NCBI RefSeq assembly: GCF_038433155.1
Contig: NZ_JBCDMW010000011.1
Coordinates: forward strand, 1-64,000
Direction of reading: 5' to 3'
Source of the DNA: Luteococcus sp038433155
Lineage (GTDB): Bacteria > Actinomycetota > Actinomycetes > Propionibacteriales > Propionibacteriaceae
Length of the DNA stretch: 64,000 bases
Position 1 is the stretch's first letter, and each line of letters begins with the position of its first letter. Shown piece after piece: positions 40,630-48,488 of the stretch. The notes beneath the pieces are model-generated. The model was not told the origin of the DNA, did not search any database, and saw only the letters and a program-made list of their open reading frames with translations. The translations under genes were made by a program, and so were the position numbers.

Positions 40630-41796
40630 TCAGACCGCGGGAGCCGGCGCCAGGGCCCGTCGCATCCAGTGCGCGATCCCGGCCGCGGCGACGCCGGCCA
40701 CCAGCGGCACCACCAGCGCGGTGCGCAGCCCAGCCTGGTCGGAGACCAAGCCGATGATCGGCGAGGTGCACAGGAAGCCCAGCCGCATCAGCCACCCCAT
40801 CACGGCCACGCCGGTGCCGTGCGGCAGGCCGGGCACGCGGGCGGCGGCGGCGAAGGCGGCGGGCACCAGCGTGGCGCAGCCGAAGCCCATCAGCGCCAGG
40901 CCCATCAGCGCGACGACGGCCGAGGGGGCGATGATGGACACCAGGGCACCGACGGCGATCACCACGCCGCCCAGCCGGGCCACCCGCTCTCGGCCCCAGC
41001 GGTCGGTCATGGGGTCCCCCGCCATCCGGCCGATGAACTGGGCGCCCAACATTGTGGTGAAGCCCAGCCCGGCCAGACCGGCCGAGGCGCTCAGTTCGGT
41101 GCGCATGAACAGCGCGGACCAGCTGTTGGCCACTTCCTCGATCAGGGTGCCACAGATGGCCAGCACCACCAGCGGGGCAAGCAGCTTCCATGCCCGGGTA
41201 CGCGCGCCGGCGGCCCCTGGCTCGTGCCCGTCGTCGTCGGTGGCCACCACACCCGACGGGGTCGCGAAGAAGGCCGAAGCGCTCCAGATCACGCCATTGA
41301 CCAGCAGCATCCAGAACAGCGGGATGTGCTGCGCGGCACACCAGGAGCCCGCCAGGCCACCAAGAGTCGCGCCCAGGCTCCACAGCGCGTGCAACGAGTT
41401 GATCACCGACTTGCCCATCCACTGCTCCACCAGCACGCCCTGGACGTTCTGGGCGGCATCCACGATGGAGTCCACGAAGCCCGCCACCAGCAGCGCCCCG
41501 GCAAAGACCCAGACGGTGTGACTGGTGCCGGCCAGGAAGACCATCAACGCCACCAGGGCCGTGCCGGCGGTCATCACGGCGCGAGTGCCGAGCCTGCGCA
41601 TCAGCGGCGCGGACAGGGCGGCGGCCAGGATGGCGCCCATCGGCATGGCGATCACGGCCAGGCCGAAGGCGGTATTGCTCAGGCTCAGGGCGGACTTGAG
41701 CTCGGGATAGCGCGGCAGCAGCACCGAGAACAGGATGCCGTTGGTGAAGAACATCAGGCTGATGCCCTGCCGGGCACGGGTGGGCGAAGAAGGCAC
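40630..41796 (-). CDS. MFS transporter
   Basis: Major facilitator of 388 residues with 12 hydrophobic helices, of the YbjJ-like branch (ISLMFFTNGILFSVLLPRYPELK at the N-terminus). The loop after helix 2 is degenerate (APLMRRLGTRAV), and the equivalent in the second half is DPMTDRWGRERVARL. Starts at a GTG preceded by AAGGTAAG. Substrate unknown; no neighbouring gene gives a hint. Confidence 0.85.
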   Translation of the reverse strand: MPSSPTRARQGISLMFFTNGILFSVLLPRYPELKSALSLSNTAFGLAVIAMPMGAILAAALSAPLMRRLGTRAVMTAGTALVALMVFLAGTSHTVWVFAGALLVAGFVDSIVDAAQNVQGVLVEQWMGKSVINSLHALWSLGATLGGLAGSWCAAQHIPLFWMLLVNGVIWSASAFFATPSGVVATDDDGHEPGAAGARTRAWKLLAPLVVLAICGTLIEEVANSWSALFMRTELSASAGLAGLGFTTMLGAQFIGRMAGDPMTDRWGRERVARLGGVVIAVGALVSIIAPSAVVALMGLALMGFGCATLVPAAFAAAARVPGLPHGTGVAVMGWLMRLGFLCTSPIIGLVSDQAGLRTALVVPLVAGVAAAGIAHWMRRALAPAPAV

Positions 41797-41949
41797 GTAC
41801 TTACCTTACGGTCAGACTTCCCCGGGTGTACTCCGGGCGCCCCAATCGCACGTCGCGATGGTTCTTGCACGTGTCTGACCTCCCACGGTCAGCAACGTCA
41901 CACCACCATCTCGACGTACCTTCCGGGCTGGTTCTGGCAGGCTTGGGTC

Positions 41950-42282
41950 ATGATCACCATCACCGTCAAGTGGGACGTCAAGCCCGAGTACGCCGACGAT
42001 TTCATGTCGCTGACCAAGGAGTTCACCGAGGCCTGCCGCGCCGAGCCCGGCTGCCTGTGGTTCGACTGGTCGCGCAGCGTCGACAACCCCAACGAGTACA
42101 TCCTGATCGAGGCCTACCGAGACGGCGAGGCAGGCGCGGCGCACGTCAACAGCGAGCACTTCAAGAAGGCGATGAAGGAACAGGGCCAGTACGCCGCCAC
42201 CCGCCCGAAGGTGATCTCCTATGAGATCCCGCAGGACGGCTGGAGCGATCTGGGCGAGATCGAGATGCCCGGCGAGCAGTAG
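41950..42282 (+). CDS. Antibiotic biosynthesis monooxygenase (ABM)-domain protein
   Basis: Small dimeric alpha/beta-barrel protein of 110 residues, ABM/YgiN type. The core reads ITVKWDVKPEYADDFMSLTKEFTEACRAEPG, then WFDWSRSVDNPNEYILIEAYRD and the helix AHVNSEHFKKAM. Such proteins include quinol monooxygenases, but most have no known substrate. It stands alone; a strong terminator follows at 42295. Confidence 0.88.
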   Translation: MITITVKWDVKPEYADDFMSLTKEFTEACRAEPGCLWFDWSRSVDNPNEYILIEAYRDGEAGAAHVNSEHFKKAMKEQGQYAATRPKVISYEIPQDGWSDLGEIEMPGEQ

Positions 42283-42294
42283 TCTCCGCGGCCG

Positions 42295-42335
42295 CCGGGT
42301 GGCCGTCCGGGGTACACACTTGGACGGCCACCCGG
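42295..42335 (+). terminator. Terminator after the ABM-domain gene
   Basis: CCGGGTGGCCGTCC at 42295-42308 pairs perfectly with 42322-42335 around a 13-nt loop, 13 bp past the stop. Confidence 0.8.
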
Positions 42336-42450
42336 GCAATTGCGCTTGCTGCCCGGCGGGGCAGCGTCGTACCATGAACATGCGGACCCGTCCTGCGCAT
42401 GCAGGGAAACGGGTCCAGCTTCTTTTCCGGCCGCGTGTTCCCGGCCGGAA

Positions 42451-43122
42451 TCACACCTGCCAGGGGCCGCCGAACACGTCGCAGGGCCGCAGCCGGGGAT
42501 ACCAACTGTGGGCATAGGTCTTGGACGGCAGCGCCAGCACCTCCTGATAGGCCGAATAGGCCACCATGTCAGCCATTTGCAGCCAATGGCTCCGGTCGGA
42601 GTGTTGGAAGAGCGGGTCCTCCAGCACATGACGGGTGCTCCGCCGAAGCGCGCGGTGAGCACTCAGGTAGCCGGTGTCGGTGCCGTCGCCGTCCATCACC
42701 ACCAGCGCACGCTCCCCCGTGCCGCGCAGCCGCTCGTCGAGCAGCCGGACCATCGCCTGGTAGACCCGCATCCGCTCGTGCCGGTAGTCGGCTCCCCGGC
42801 CTCGGGTCCGGCCGAAGACTGTGCCCACCTGCACCGCAGCGTCGTCTGCCAGCATCTCGATCCCGCGCTGGAAGGCCGCCCGGCGCCGGGCCTTGGATGC
42901 GTTGAACTCTTCATTGGTGGAGGGCCGCCCCCGGCCATTGGTGAAGCTGGTCGAATGGATCTCGACGGCCTTGCCCACTCCGTGGTGACGCCACAGCAGA
43001 TCCCGGTAGTCGAGCCAGCTGCCCAGCACCCGCGCCCAGTGCTCCTCCGGCACTTCGACCCAGCTGAAGCTGGCGATGCCGGAACGCTCGGCACCCGAGT
43101 CGTCCACATAGACCAGCCTCAT
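42451..43122 (-). CDS. DUF3800 domain protein
   Basis: Uncharacterised 223-residue protein of the DUF3800 family. It opens with LVYVDDSGAE, the family's Asp-Asp-Ser motif, and has an acidic strand VVMDGDGTD near residue 155 and HWLQMADMVAYSAY near 190. This set of acidic residues suggests an RNase H-like metal-dependent nuclease fold, and the family often occurs in mobile or defence regions. GGGGAAG precedes the ATG. It marks the start of the accessory region. Function is unknown. Confidence 0.8.
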   Translation of the reverse strand: MRLVYVDDSGAERSGIASFSWVEVPEEHWARVLGSWLDYRDLLWRHHGVGKAVEIHSTSFTNGRGRPSTNEEFNASKARRRAAFQRGIEMLADDAAVQVGTVFGRTRGRGADYRHERMRVYQAMVRLLDERLRGTGERALVVMDGDGTDTGYLSAHRALRRSTRHVLEDPLFQHSDRSHWLQMADMVAYSAYQEVLALPSKTYAHSWYPRLRPCDVFGGPWQV

Positions 43123-43394
43123 TGCGCTTCCCCACTCATGGCAGCCATTCCATCAGCTGCCACTGACACTTCCGCCACTCACCGGTGGGCTTGAGCGCAC
43201 TCGCAGGGATCGGCTGACGCCGGTGACGGTACGGCCACATGCGAGTGCACGAGCACGGCGGATCAGGGCCAGCAAGATCAACACTGCGAGCGTTGCGTCT
43301 GTCCGCTCGTTTAGGGCCCGCTGGTCAGCCCGGCACGCTCAGCGCCGCCAGCCGGGATGGTTGATCCGCAACCCTCGCAGGGTTCGATCGCGCA

Positions 43395-43414
43395 GGCCGC
43401 CCTGGCAGGCGGCC
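43395..43414 (-). terminator. Terminator of the MFS gene and contents of the 43123-43432 gap
   Basis: GGCCGCC at 43395-43401 pairs with GGCGGCC at 43408-43414 around CTGGCA, 19 bp downstream of the MFS stop on the minus strand. A second small dyad, AACCCT-CGC-AGGGTT, lies at 43370-43384. The rest of the 310-bp gap (43123-43432) holds no recognisable gene. Confidence 0.55.
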
Positions 43415-43432
43415 GCGCTGACTCGCGCTGGT

Positions 43433-44734
43433 TCAGGCGGTGGCGTCGTAGCGGTGGAAGACCGGCACCAGGCGAATCAGCACACTGACCAGGGCAATGA
43501 TCAGGGCGCCACCCACCAGCGCCGGCGCCCACACCGCGCCCAGCGCGGCCAGCCCGACGAACAGGTCGCCGAGCCGGGGGCCGCCGGTCACCACCATGAT
43601 GTAGATCCCCTGCATCCGGCCGCGGATCCGGTCCGGGACCGCCTGCTGCAGGATGGTGTTGCGGAAGATGGCCGAGACATTGTCGCTGGCGCCCATCCCG
43701 AACAGCATCGCCATCGCCGCGGCCATCGCCGTCGGATTGAGCTGCTCGGGGCTTCCGGCGCCGCCCGGCCAGTGCCCGGTACGCACCAGCAACGCGACGA
43801 CGCCCAGCCCGACGGTGAACAGGCCGTAGGCGATCACCGAGAGGTTCACCGCCCGGCCGTGCCGCTTCCAGCACACGATCCGCCCGCTGACCAGACTGCA
43901 CAGCACCGCCCCGATGGCCGACGAGGCAGCCAGCAGCCCGGCGGTGACCGCTCCCCCGCCGATCACCACCGCCCCCAGCGCCGGGAACAGGGACCGGGGG
44001 TTGCCGAAGGTCATCGCGACAATGTCCACGATGAAACTCATCGCCACCACCGGTGTGGCGCGGATGTAGGCGAAGGACTCACGGATGGCCGCCCAGGTCT
44101 TGTGTTCCGCACCGGGCTCGGGCGGCATCGGCGGAAGGGCACCCAGCCCCGCGAAGGCGCCGCAGAAGAGCAGCAGGTCCAGCCCGTAGGTGATGGCGAA
44201 GCCGAAGCGAGCCACCAACAGCCCGGCCAGGCTGGGGCCAAGGGTCACCACGAGGCCCATGCTCATCCCGTTCAACGCTCCGGCCGCGGGCAGCAGGTCG
44301 GCGGGCAGCAGGTTGGGAATGATCGCCTGCCGGGTGGCGCTGACCAGGGTGGCCCCGATTGTGTTCACCGCCGACAGCAGGTAGAGGCTCCAGATGGTCT
44401 CCCGGCCCAGCAGGGCCAGGGCGAAGATCCCGGCGGTGGACAGCCAGGCCAGCACCGCGGCGGCCAGCGCCACCCGTCGCCGGTCGAAGCGGTCCACGAT
44501 GGTGCCGCCGTAGAGCCCCGCGAACAGCGTGGGCACCAGGGCGACGACGCCCACCATCGAGACGGCGAAGGTGGAATGGGTGAGCTCGTAGACGTGCAGG
44601 CCGACGGCGACCGCCGTGAGAGCATTGCCGACGCCGGTGACCAGCGCGCCGAACCACATCCAGGTGAAGTGCCGCGACGCCCGGAAGGGACGGATGTCCA
44701 ACAGGATGCCGCTCTTGTCCCTCACCCGGGGCAT
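43433..44734 (-). CDS. MFS transporter, EntS/drug exporter-like
   Basis: Major facilitator of 433 residues, 12 helices, of the enterobactin-exporter/multidrug branch. After RPFRASRHFTWMWFG comes helix 1, and the motif A loop reads GGTIVDRFDRRRV. Another branch feature is NTIGATLVSATRQAIIPNLLP in helix 4-5. Divergent from the DCC-family gene with only 17 bp between starts, so their promoters must overlap the coding regions or transcripts be nearly leaderless. Substrate unknown. Confidence 0.87.
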   Translation of the reverse strand: MPRVRDKSGILLDIRPFRASRHFTWMWFGALVTGVGNALTAVAVGLHVYELTHSTFAVSMVGVVALVPTLFAGLYGGTIVDRFDRRRVALAAAVLAWLSTAGIFALALLGRETIWSLYLLSAVNTIGATLVSATRQAIIPNLLPADLLPAAGALNGMSMGLVVTLGPSLAGLLVARFGFAITYGLDLLLFCGAFAGLGALPPMPPEPGAEHKTWAAIRESFAYIRATPVVAMSFIVDIVAMTFGNPRSLFPALGAVVIGGGAVTAGLLAASSAIGAVLCSLVSGRIVCWKRHGRAVNLSVIAYGLFTVGLGVVALLVRTGHWPGGAGSPEQLNPTAMAAAMAMLFGMGASDNVSAIFRNTILQQAVPDRIRGRMQGIYIMVVTGGPRLGDLFVGLAALGAVWAPALVGGALIIALVSVLIRLVPVFHRYDATA

Positions 44735-44751
44735 CCTGCCACACTGGCAGC

Positions 44752-45123
44752 ATGGCTGGCCGACTGCTCTACGACCCGGACTGCGGTTTCTGCACCCGAT
44801 GCGCCGGTTGGCTCGAGAGACGGGGCCTGCGCGCCAGCGTCGAGCCCATGACGCCGGGGTTGCTGCGGGCGTTGGGAATCGACGAAGAACGCGCCCTTCG
44901 CGAGATCCCCTTCGTGGCCGACGACGGCACTGTCACCCACGGAGCTGCGGCGATCGGGCGGGCGCTGGCCACCGGTCGGCAGCCGCTACGCGTCGTCGGG
45001 CTGCTCCTCTCCCACGCCCCGGTGGTCTGGCTCGCGAACCCCGTCTATCGATGGGTTGCTGCGCACCGCCACGAGCTGCCGGGCGGCACGGCGGCCTGTC
45101 GGATGCCCGGGCCCAGGCCGTGA
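44752..45123 (+). CDS. DCC-family thiol-disulfide oxidoreductase-like protein (DUF393)
   Basis: Small thioredoxin-fold-like protein of 123 residues. The family signature is at the N-terminus: LLYDPDCGFCTRCAGWL (D-x-D-C-x-x-C). A second conserved spot is the VTHGAAAIGRAL segment, and the C-terminal VYRWVAAHRHELPG is typical. The reaction is not established; disulfide chemistry is assumed from the CxxC. Only 17 bp separate its ATG from the divergent MFS start. Confidence 0.87.
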   Translation: MAGRLLYDPDCGFCTRCAGWLERRGLRASVEPMTPGLLRALGIDEERALREIPFVADDGTVTHGAAAIGRALATGRQPLRVVGLLLSHAPVVWLANPVYRWVAAHRHELPGGTAACRMPGPRP

Positions 45124-45130
45124 TCGCGGC

Positions 45131-45206
45131 CTGAGATGCTGGGCAGCATGCCCCATTCGTTGCTCAAGGGCTCAATCTGGAGTTGGCGCGTGCCCGGGTC
45201 CTGGAT
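45131..45206 (+). pseudogene. Truncated duplicate of the DUF6176 gene start
   Basis: The stretch reads LNLELARARVLDH in one frame and is preceded by CTGAGATGCTGGGCAGCATG. The intact DUF6176 gene at 46526 has LRLELARARVLKG preceded by TTGAGATGATGGGCTCATG. Both coding and upstream DNA match, so the 5' end of that gene with its leader was duplicated. Here it breaks off after about 13 codons and no start remains in the matching frame. The APH-like gene follows. Confidence 0.6.
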
Positions 45207-45247
45207 CACGCCAGCGAGCGAACCGGACTGGGCCGTAGTGTCGGAGC

Positions 45248-45964
45248 GTGGGTGATGATCGAGGCGCCGTGGTGGTGATGGGTGACGTGGTTCGTCGCCC
45301 CGCGGGGCCATGGTCCCCGACGGTCCATAGTCTTCTGCGCCATCTCGTGGGCAAGGGCGCACCTGTGCCGGAGCCCTTGGAACTTCATTCGAACCACGAA
45401 CTGTTGCGGGTCGTTCCAGGTGATGGAGGAACGATGGCTTGGCCGCACCAGACAACGATCGCGTCGGTGAGATCCGCGGGACGTCTGTTGCGCAGCATCC
45501 ATGACGCCACCCTGGATTGGACTCCGCCCGCGAATGCCCAGTGGAGTGTGACGGTCGAAGGCGGACCAGTGATCTGCCACGGCGATCCAAAGCCTCCGAA
45601 CATGACGTGGCGAGATGGTCGCGCCATCGGTCTGTTTGACTGGGACACAGCTCGACCAGCCGAGCGCATCAGTGATGTCGCCTATGCGCTCTACTGGATC
45701 GCGCCGTTCGACGTCGACGCTGCCGAGCTTGACCGTCGAGGGCTGCACCACACCATCGATGCCTGGCGGCGTATCGACGCCTTCCTCGATGGTTACGCCT
45801 GGGATGAGACCATCGACATCATGGCAGAGGTCACCGCCCGCCGGCGGCTGGCCGTCCGCGAGGTGGTGGAAGCAGCCCGCGCCGGTATCGAGCCACAGGC
45901 CGGCTGGTTGGCGGACGGGATCCCCAGCGCTTGGATTGAGGCCCCACGCCTGCCCACGACCTGA
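45248..45964 (+). CDS. Aminoglycoside phosphotransferase-family protein
   Basis: Kinase-like protein of 238 residues with the APH/choline kinase catalytic core: VICHGDPKPPNMTW (Brenner motif, catalytic Asp and Asn) followed by GLFDWDTARP (metal-binding Asp). The N-terminal lobe is short, and the P-loop is not obvious, so it is smaller than typical aminoglycoside phosphotransferases. It probably phosphorylates a small molecule; resistance should not be assumed. GTG start at 45248 is uncertain; no strong ribosome binding site is seen. Confidence 0.8.
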   Translation: MGDDRGAVVVMGDVVRRPAGPWSPTVHSLLRHLVGKGAPVPEPLELHSNHELLRVVPGDGGTMAWPHQTTIASVRSAGRLLRSIHDATLDWTPPANAQWSVTVEGGPVICHGDPKPPNMTWRDGRAIGLFDWDTARPAERISDVAYALYWIAPFDVDAAELDRRGLHHTIDAWRRIDAFLDGYAWDETIDIMAEVTARRRLAVREVVEAARAGIEPQAGWLADGIPSAWIEAPRLPTT

Positions 45965-46010
45965 TCCCGCCGCGGCGAATGATCGCGTCTGCACATGGTT
46001 CGATACGATC

Positions 46011-46463
46011 ATGAACTCCGTCGTCGTAGAGGTGGTCCATAGTTCCCCGGAAGTGCGACAGCTGGTGGCCCGGATCCATGAGGAATCCGCGGTGGATGCG
46101 TACGCGCACATCTTCACCGATCCGTTCCCTCACGAGGAAACGCAACAGAGGTGGAACTTGTACACGGGCAGCCTTGCCCTAGCCTCGGTCGAGGACATGG
46201 CGGTGGGGTTCGTGGCGTGGCAGGACGAGGTCGAGGCCCTTTACGTGCTCCCATCAGCAGCCGGGTGCGGAGTAGGAGGGCGTCTCCTGGATGCAGCAGT
46301 CGGTGCAACGCGGCTCTGGGTTCTCGAGGACAACAGGCACGCGCGCAGGTTCTATGAGCGGCGCGGGTGGTCACCATCCGGTCATCTCCGCCAGCAGTAC
46401 GGGCCCGTCCGTGAGCTCGAGTACGTGCGCTCCAGCCTGATTGGATCATCAAGACAGTCCTGA
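46011..46463 (+). CDS. GNAT-family N-acetyltransferase
   Basis: Acetyl-CoA-dependent acyltransferase, 150 residues. The acetyl-CoA-binding motif A is VEALYVLPSAAGCGVGGRLLDAA, and motif B is LWVLEDNRHARRFYERRGW, with the conserved Asn and Tyr. The N-terminal helices carry RIHEESAVDAYAHIF. The ATG at 46011 lies 46 bp after the APH-like gene on the same strand. Substrate unknown. Confidence 0.85.
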   Translation: MNSVVVEVVHSSPEVRQLVARIHEESAVDAYAHIFTDPFPHEETQQRWNLYTGSLALASVEDMAVGFVAWQDEVEALYVLPSAAGCGVGGRLLDAAVGATRLWVLEDNRHARRFYERRGWSPSGHLRQQYGPVRELEYVRSSLIGSSRQS

Positions 46464-46525
46464 CAGCGGCAGAAGAGCGAGACGCCCTACGCAGACGACA
46501 GTGTGTGTCTTGAGATGATGGGCTC

Positions 46526-46924
46526 ATGAGTGACATGCCTCCATCTGTGCCGCGGGACTTGCGCCTGGAACTGGCGCGTGCCCGGGTCTTGAAGGGGAAA
46601 GAGATGCTGGCCCGGGAGTGGATGCAAATGCTCAATTCCCGCTACGACGAGTGCGTCGAAACTCTGGCAGCGGCGCGGTCCGCGTTCGAGGCGTGGTTCC
46701 TGCACACCGAGGTGGACGGGCAAACGTGGATCTATCACGTCGGGTTGACCGGTGTGGACGGAGAACCGCTGGACGTTGACTCCCAGCTCGATGCTGATCA
46801 TCTCGACTATGCGATGCAGGTCAAGGAGAAGGGTTGGGAACCCCTCGAACCCATGTTCCTGCTGGCCCCCACCCACGTCATACAAGCGATGACCACGTGG
46901 GGCAGGACAGGGCGATCCAGCTAG
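46526..46924 (+). CDS. DUF6176-like protein
   Basis: Uncharacterised 132-residue protein. It resembles the DUF6176 group: an N-terminal LELARARVLKGKEMLAREWM helix, then an E-x-W-F-L pattern and a hydrophobic WIYHVGL strand, a ferredoxin-like alpha/beta layout. The 5' end is duplicated at 45131-45206. The upstream TTGAGATGATGGGC is shared with that copy. Family call is moderate; function unknown. Confidence 0.7.
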   Translation: MSDMPPSVPRDLRLELARARVLKGKEMLAREWMQMLNSRYDECVETLAAARSAFEAWFLHTEVDGQTWIYHVGLTGVDGEPLDVDSQLDADHLDYAMQVKEKGWEPLEPMFLLAPTHVIQAMTTWGRTGRSS

Positions 46925-46954
46925 GAGGGTTGAGTCAGCAGACGGCATTTCGGC

Positions 46955-47734
46955 TTGGTTGGAAGCTCGCCGCAGCCTTGCGCCGGGCGAGTTGCGGTAG
47001 ACCTGCCCCAAGCCGACAGGGCCCGCCACCTACGGCTGTCATCGGCAAAATCACCCACCTATCGGCCCGGTGGGTTGGTCTCCCCGGCGCTGGCCACGCG
47101 GCAAGTGGTGTTGGACTTCACCAAGGTGCAGGAGGTCAAGCACAGCAAGATCCCGACGGTGCCGCCGCGGTGGTGGTTCATTTTCATGGCCGAGGGCGGG
47201 CGCCAGTGCCGTCTGGCGTACGTGTACGAGAACCGCGGCCTGCTCAGCATCGATGCGGAATAGAACCAGCGGGTCTTCGACCTAGTCCCCAGTGATCTTG
47301 TGTCGGCCTTGCAGGGCCAGTTGGTGATCGAGTGGTCGAAGGATGCGGTGAACTGGGCGAAGTCTGGGTCGTTGGCCGCTCAGTTCGAGGTGGTCTGCAG
47401 CAGATCGTCGTGGAGCCCCGCTATGCGGACTGGCGGGTCGCGTTGTCGTCGGTGGAGGCCATCTACCTGATCACCGAAACCCGGGACGGGAGGCAGTATG
47501 TCGGCAAGGCTGACGGTGCGGACGGTGCGGTGGGTGGCCTACGCGGCGGACGGGCATGGCGGCAATGTCGCGATGCAGGAGTTGGCCAAGCTCGACAAGC
47601 AGCATCCGCAGCGGTACCAGTTCAGCCTGCTGCGGGTCTTTGGGCCGGCCACGTCGGCCCTGGAGATCCTCGCAGCCGAATCCCACTTCAAGCGGGCACT
47701 GCGCAGCGTCGAATTTCGCATGAACGAGAACTAG
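46955..47734 (+). pseudogene. Broken GIY-YIG nuclease-family gene
   Basis: Pieces of one protein lie in successive frames. The first part reads VVLDFTKVQEVKH to LLSIDAE and stops at TAG 47261, after which the same frame continues NQRVFDLVPSDLVSALQGQLVIEW. A second frame from about 47400 has VEAIYLITETRDGRQYVGKADG, the GIY-YIG core. A third frame from about 47505 has AYAADGHGGNVAMQELAKLD and ends ESHFKRALRSVEFRMNEN. This order matches actinobacterial GIY-YIG proteins with an N-terminal domain. At least one nonsense change and two frameshifts make it inactive. Such nucleases occur in mobile and defence DNA. Confidence 0.75.
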
Positions 47735-48242
47735 CTCCAGAGGTCACTGAGTCGGTAGCGCCTGTTCCGGGGTGCCGTTCCGTGGTCATCGCAGCGGCGA
47801 TTGCCGGGCTGCCCCAAACGTCAGGGCGTAATGCCACAAGTCAGTTGTCAACCAAGCTCACGGCAGACCCTTGCTCCACTGTCTGAACCTGAGTCCATCG
47901 TTGGGCCCATGGACGACGCTTGCGCTGAACCTCGAAGACCTCGGTCCAGTCATCGAAAACGTCAACCCCCTCAGCAACCCACAGGCCCTTGACGTGACGG
48001 GCCGAGCGGCAGGACAGCCCCTGCTCCCCACAGGCTGCAGCGAGACGCTTCGAACAGTCAGCCAATTCCGAGCTCCAAGACACCATGACTCGATTGTCGC
48101 CCTCCACTGAGCCTTAGACCACCAACGGATACCGGCACGCCCACACTCGGAGTCGCACTTCACCGCATCAGAGCTGCACGAGAAGAGCCCGGTTTTGGCA
48201 ACTTTGGCTGCCTGCAGCCCCTTAGCAATGTAAGTTGACATC
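47735..48242. other. Gene-poor stretch with a possible degraded minus-strand gene
   Basis: No secure gene. On the minus strand, a frame from 48241 begins MSTYIAKGLQAAKVAKTG and includes several Cys (CSSDAVKCDSEC). After about 50 codons a different frame (47841-48107) continues with normal-looking sequence (SSELADCSKRLAAACGEQG), which suggests one small gene split by a frameshift. I recognise no family and no ribosome binding site. Base composition is less GC-rich than in the flanking core genes. GTCAGTTGTC at 47840 repeats the core of the hairpin at 31077. Confidence 0.35.
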
Positions 48243-48488
48243 ATGAAGTCATCACAGCTCGCCGGAGTTGCTGCCGACACCAGCGATCCACGCACAGGAC
48301 TACGCGCCGTGGCATCACTCCGACGGCTTTCCGACCAATTGGAGTTGGCTCAGGTCGAGGCAGGTTTGCGCGCCGGCATGTCGTGGCAGGACATCGCAGA
48401 CGCCCTCGGGGTGAGCCGCCAAGCGGTGCACAAGAAGTACTCGAAGAAGATCGACCCGACCATTCCGGTTCCCAGGAGGAACAAATGA
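48243..48488 (+). CDS. Small helix-turn-helix protein
   Basis: An 81-residue protein with a C-terminal HTH of the type MSWQDIADALGVSRQAVHKKYSKK, preceded by a helix (ALASLRRLSDQLELAQVEAGL-like) that could dimerise. It overlaps the next gene by ATGA, so the two are translated together. Proteins of this size and motif are commonly found directly in front of Clp-N-domain genes in actinobacteria and are probably the regulator of that gene. No Shine-Dalgarno is visible upstream, so the transcript may be leaderless; ATGT-N6-ACAT at 48228-48241 could be an operator. Confidence 0.82.
   Translation: MKSSQLAGVAADTSDPRTGLRAVASLRRLSDQLELAQVEAGLRAGMSWQDIADALGVSRQAVHKKYSKKIDPTIPVPRRNK

Noticed and set aside
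43365..43400. A possible tRNA T-arm (GGGTTCGATC)
   Set aside because: The flanking bases do not form a 5-bp T-stem, and no acceptor or anticodon arm can be folded around it.
43223..44851. A 542-codon plus-strand frame opposite the MFS gene
   Set aside because: Shadow frame: no hydrophobic segments or domains, and the minus strand has 12 helices and MFS motif A.
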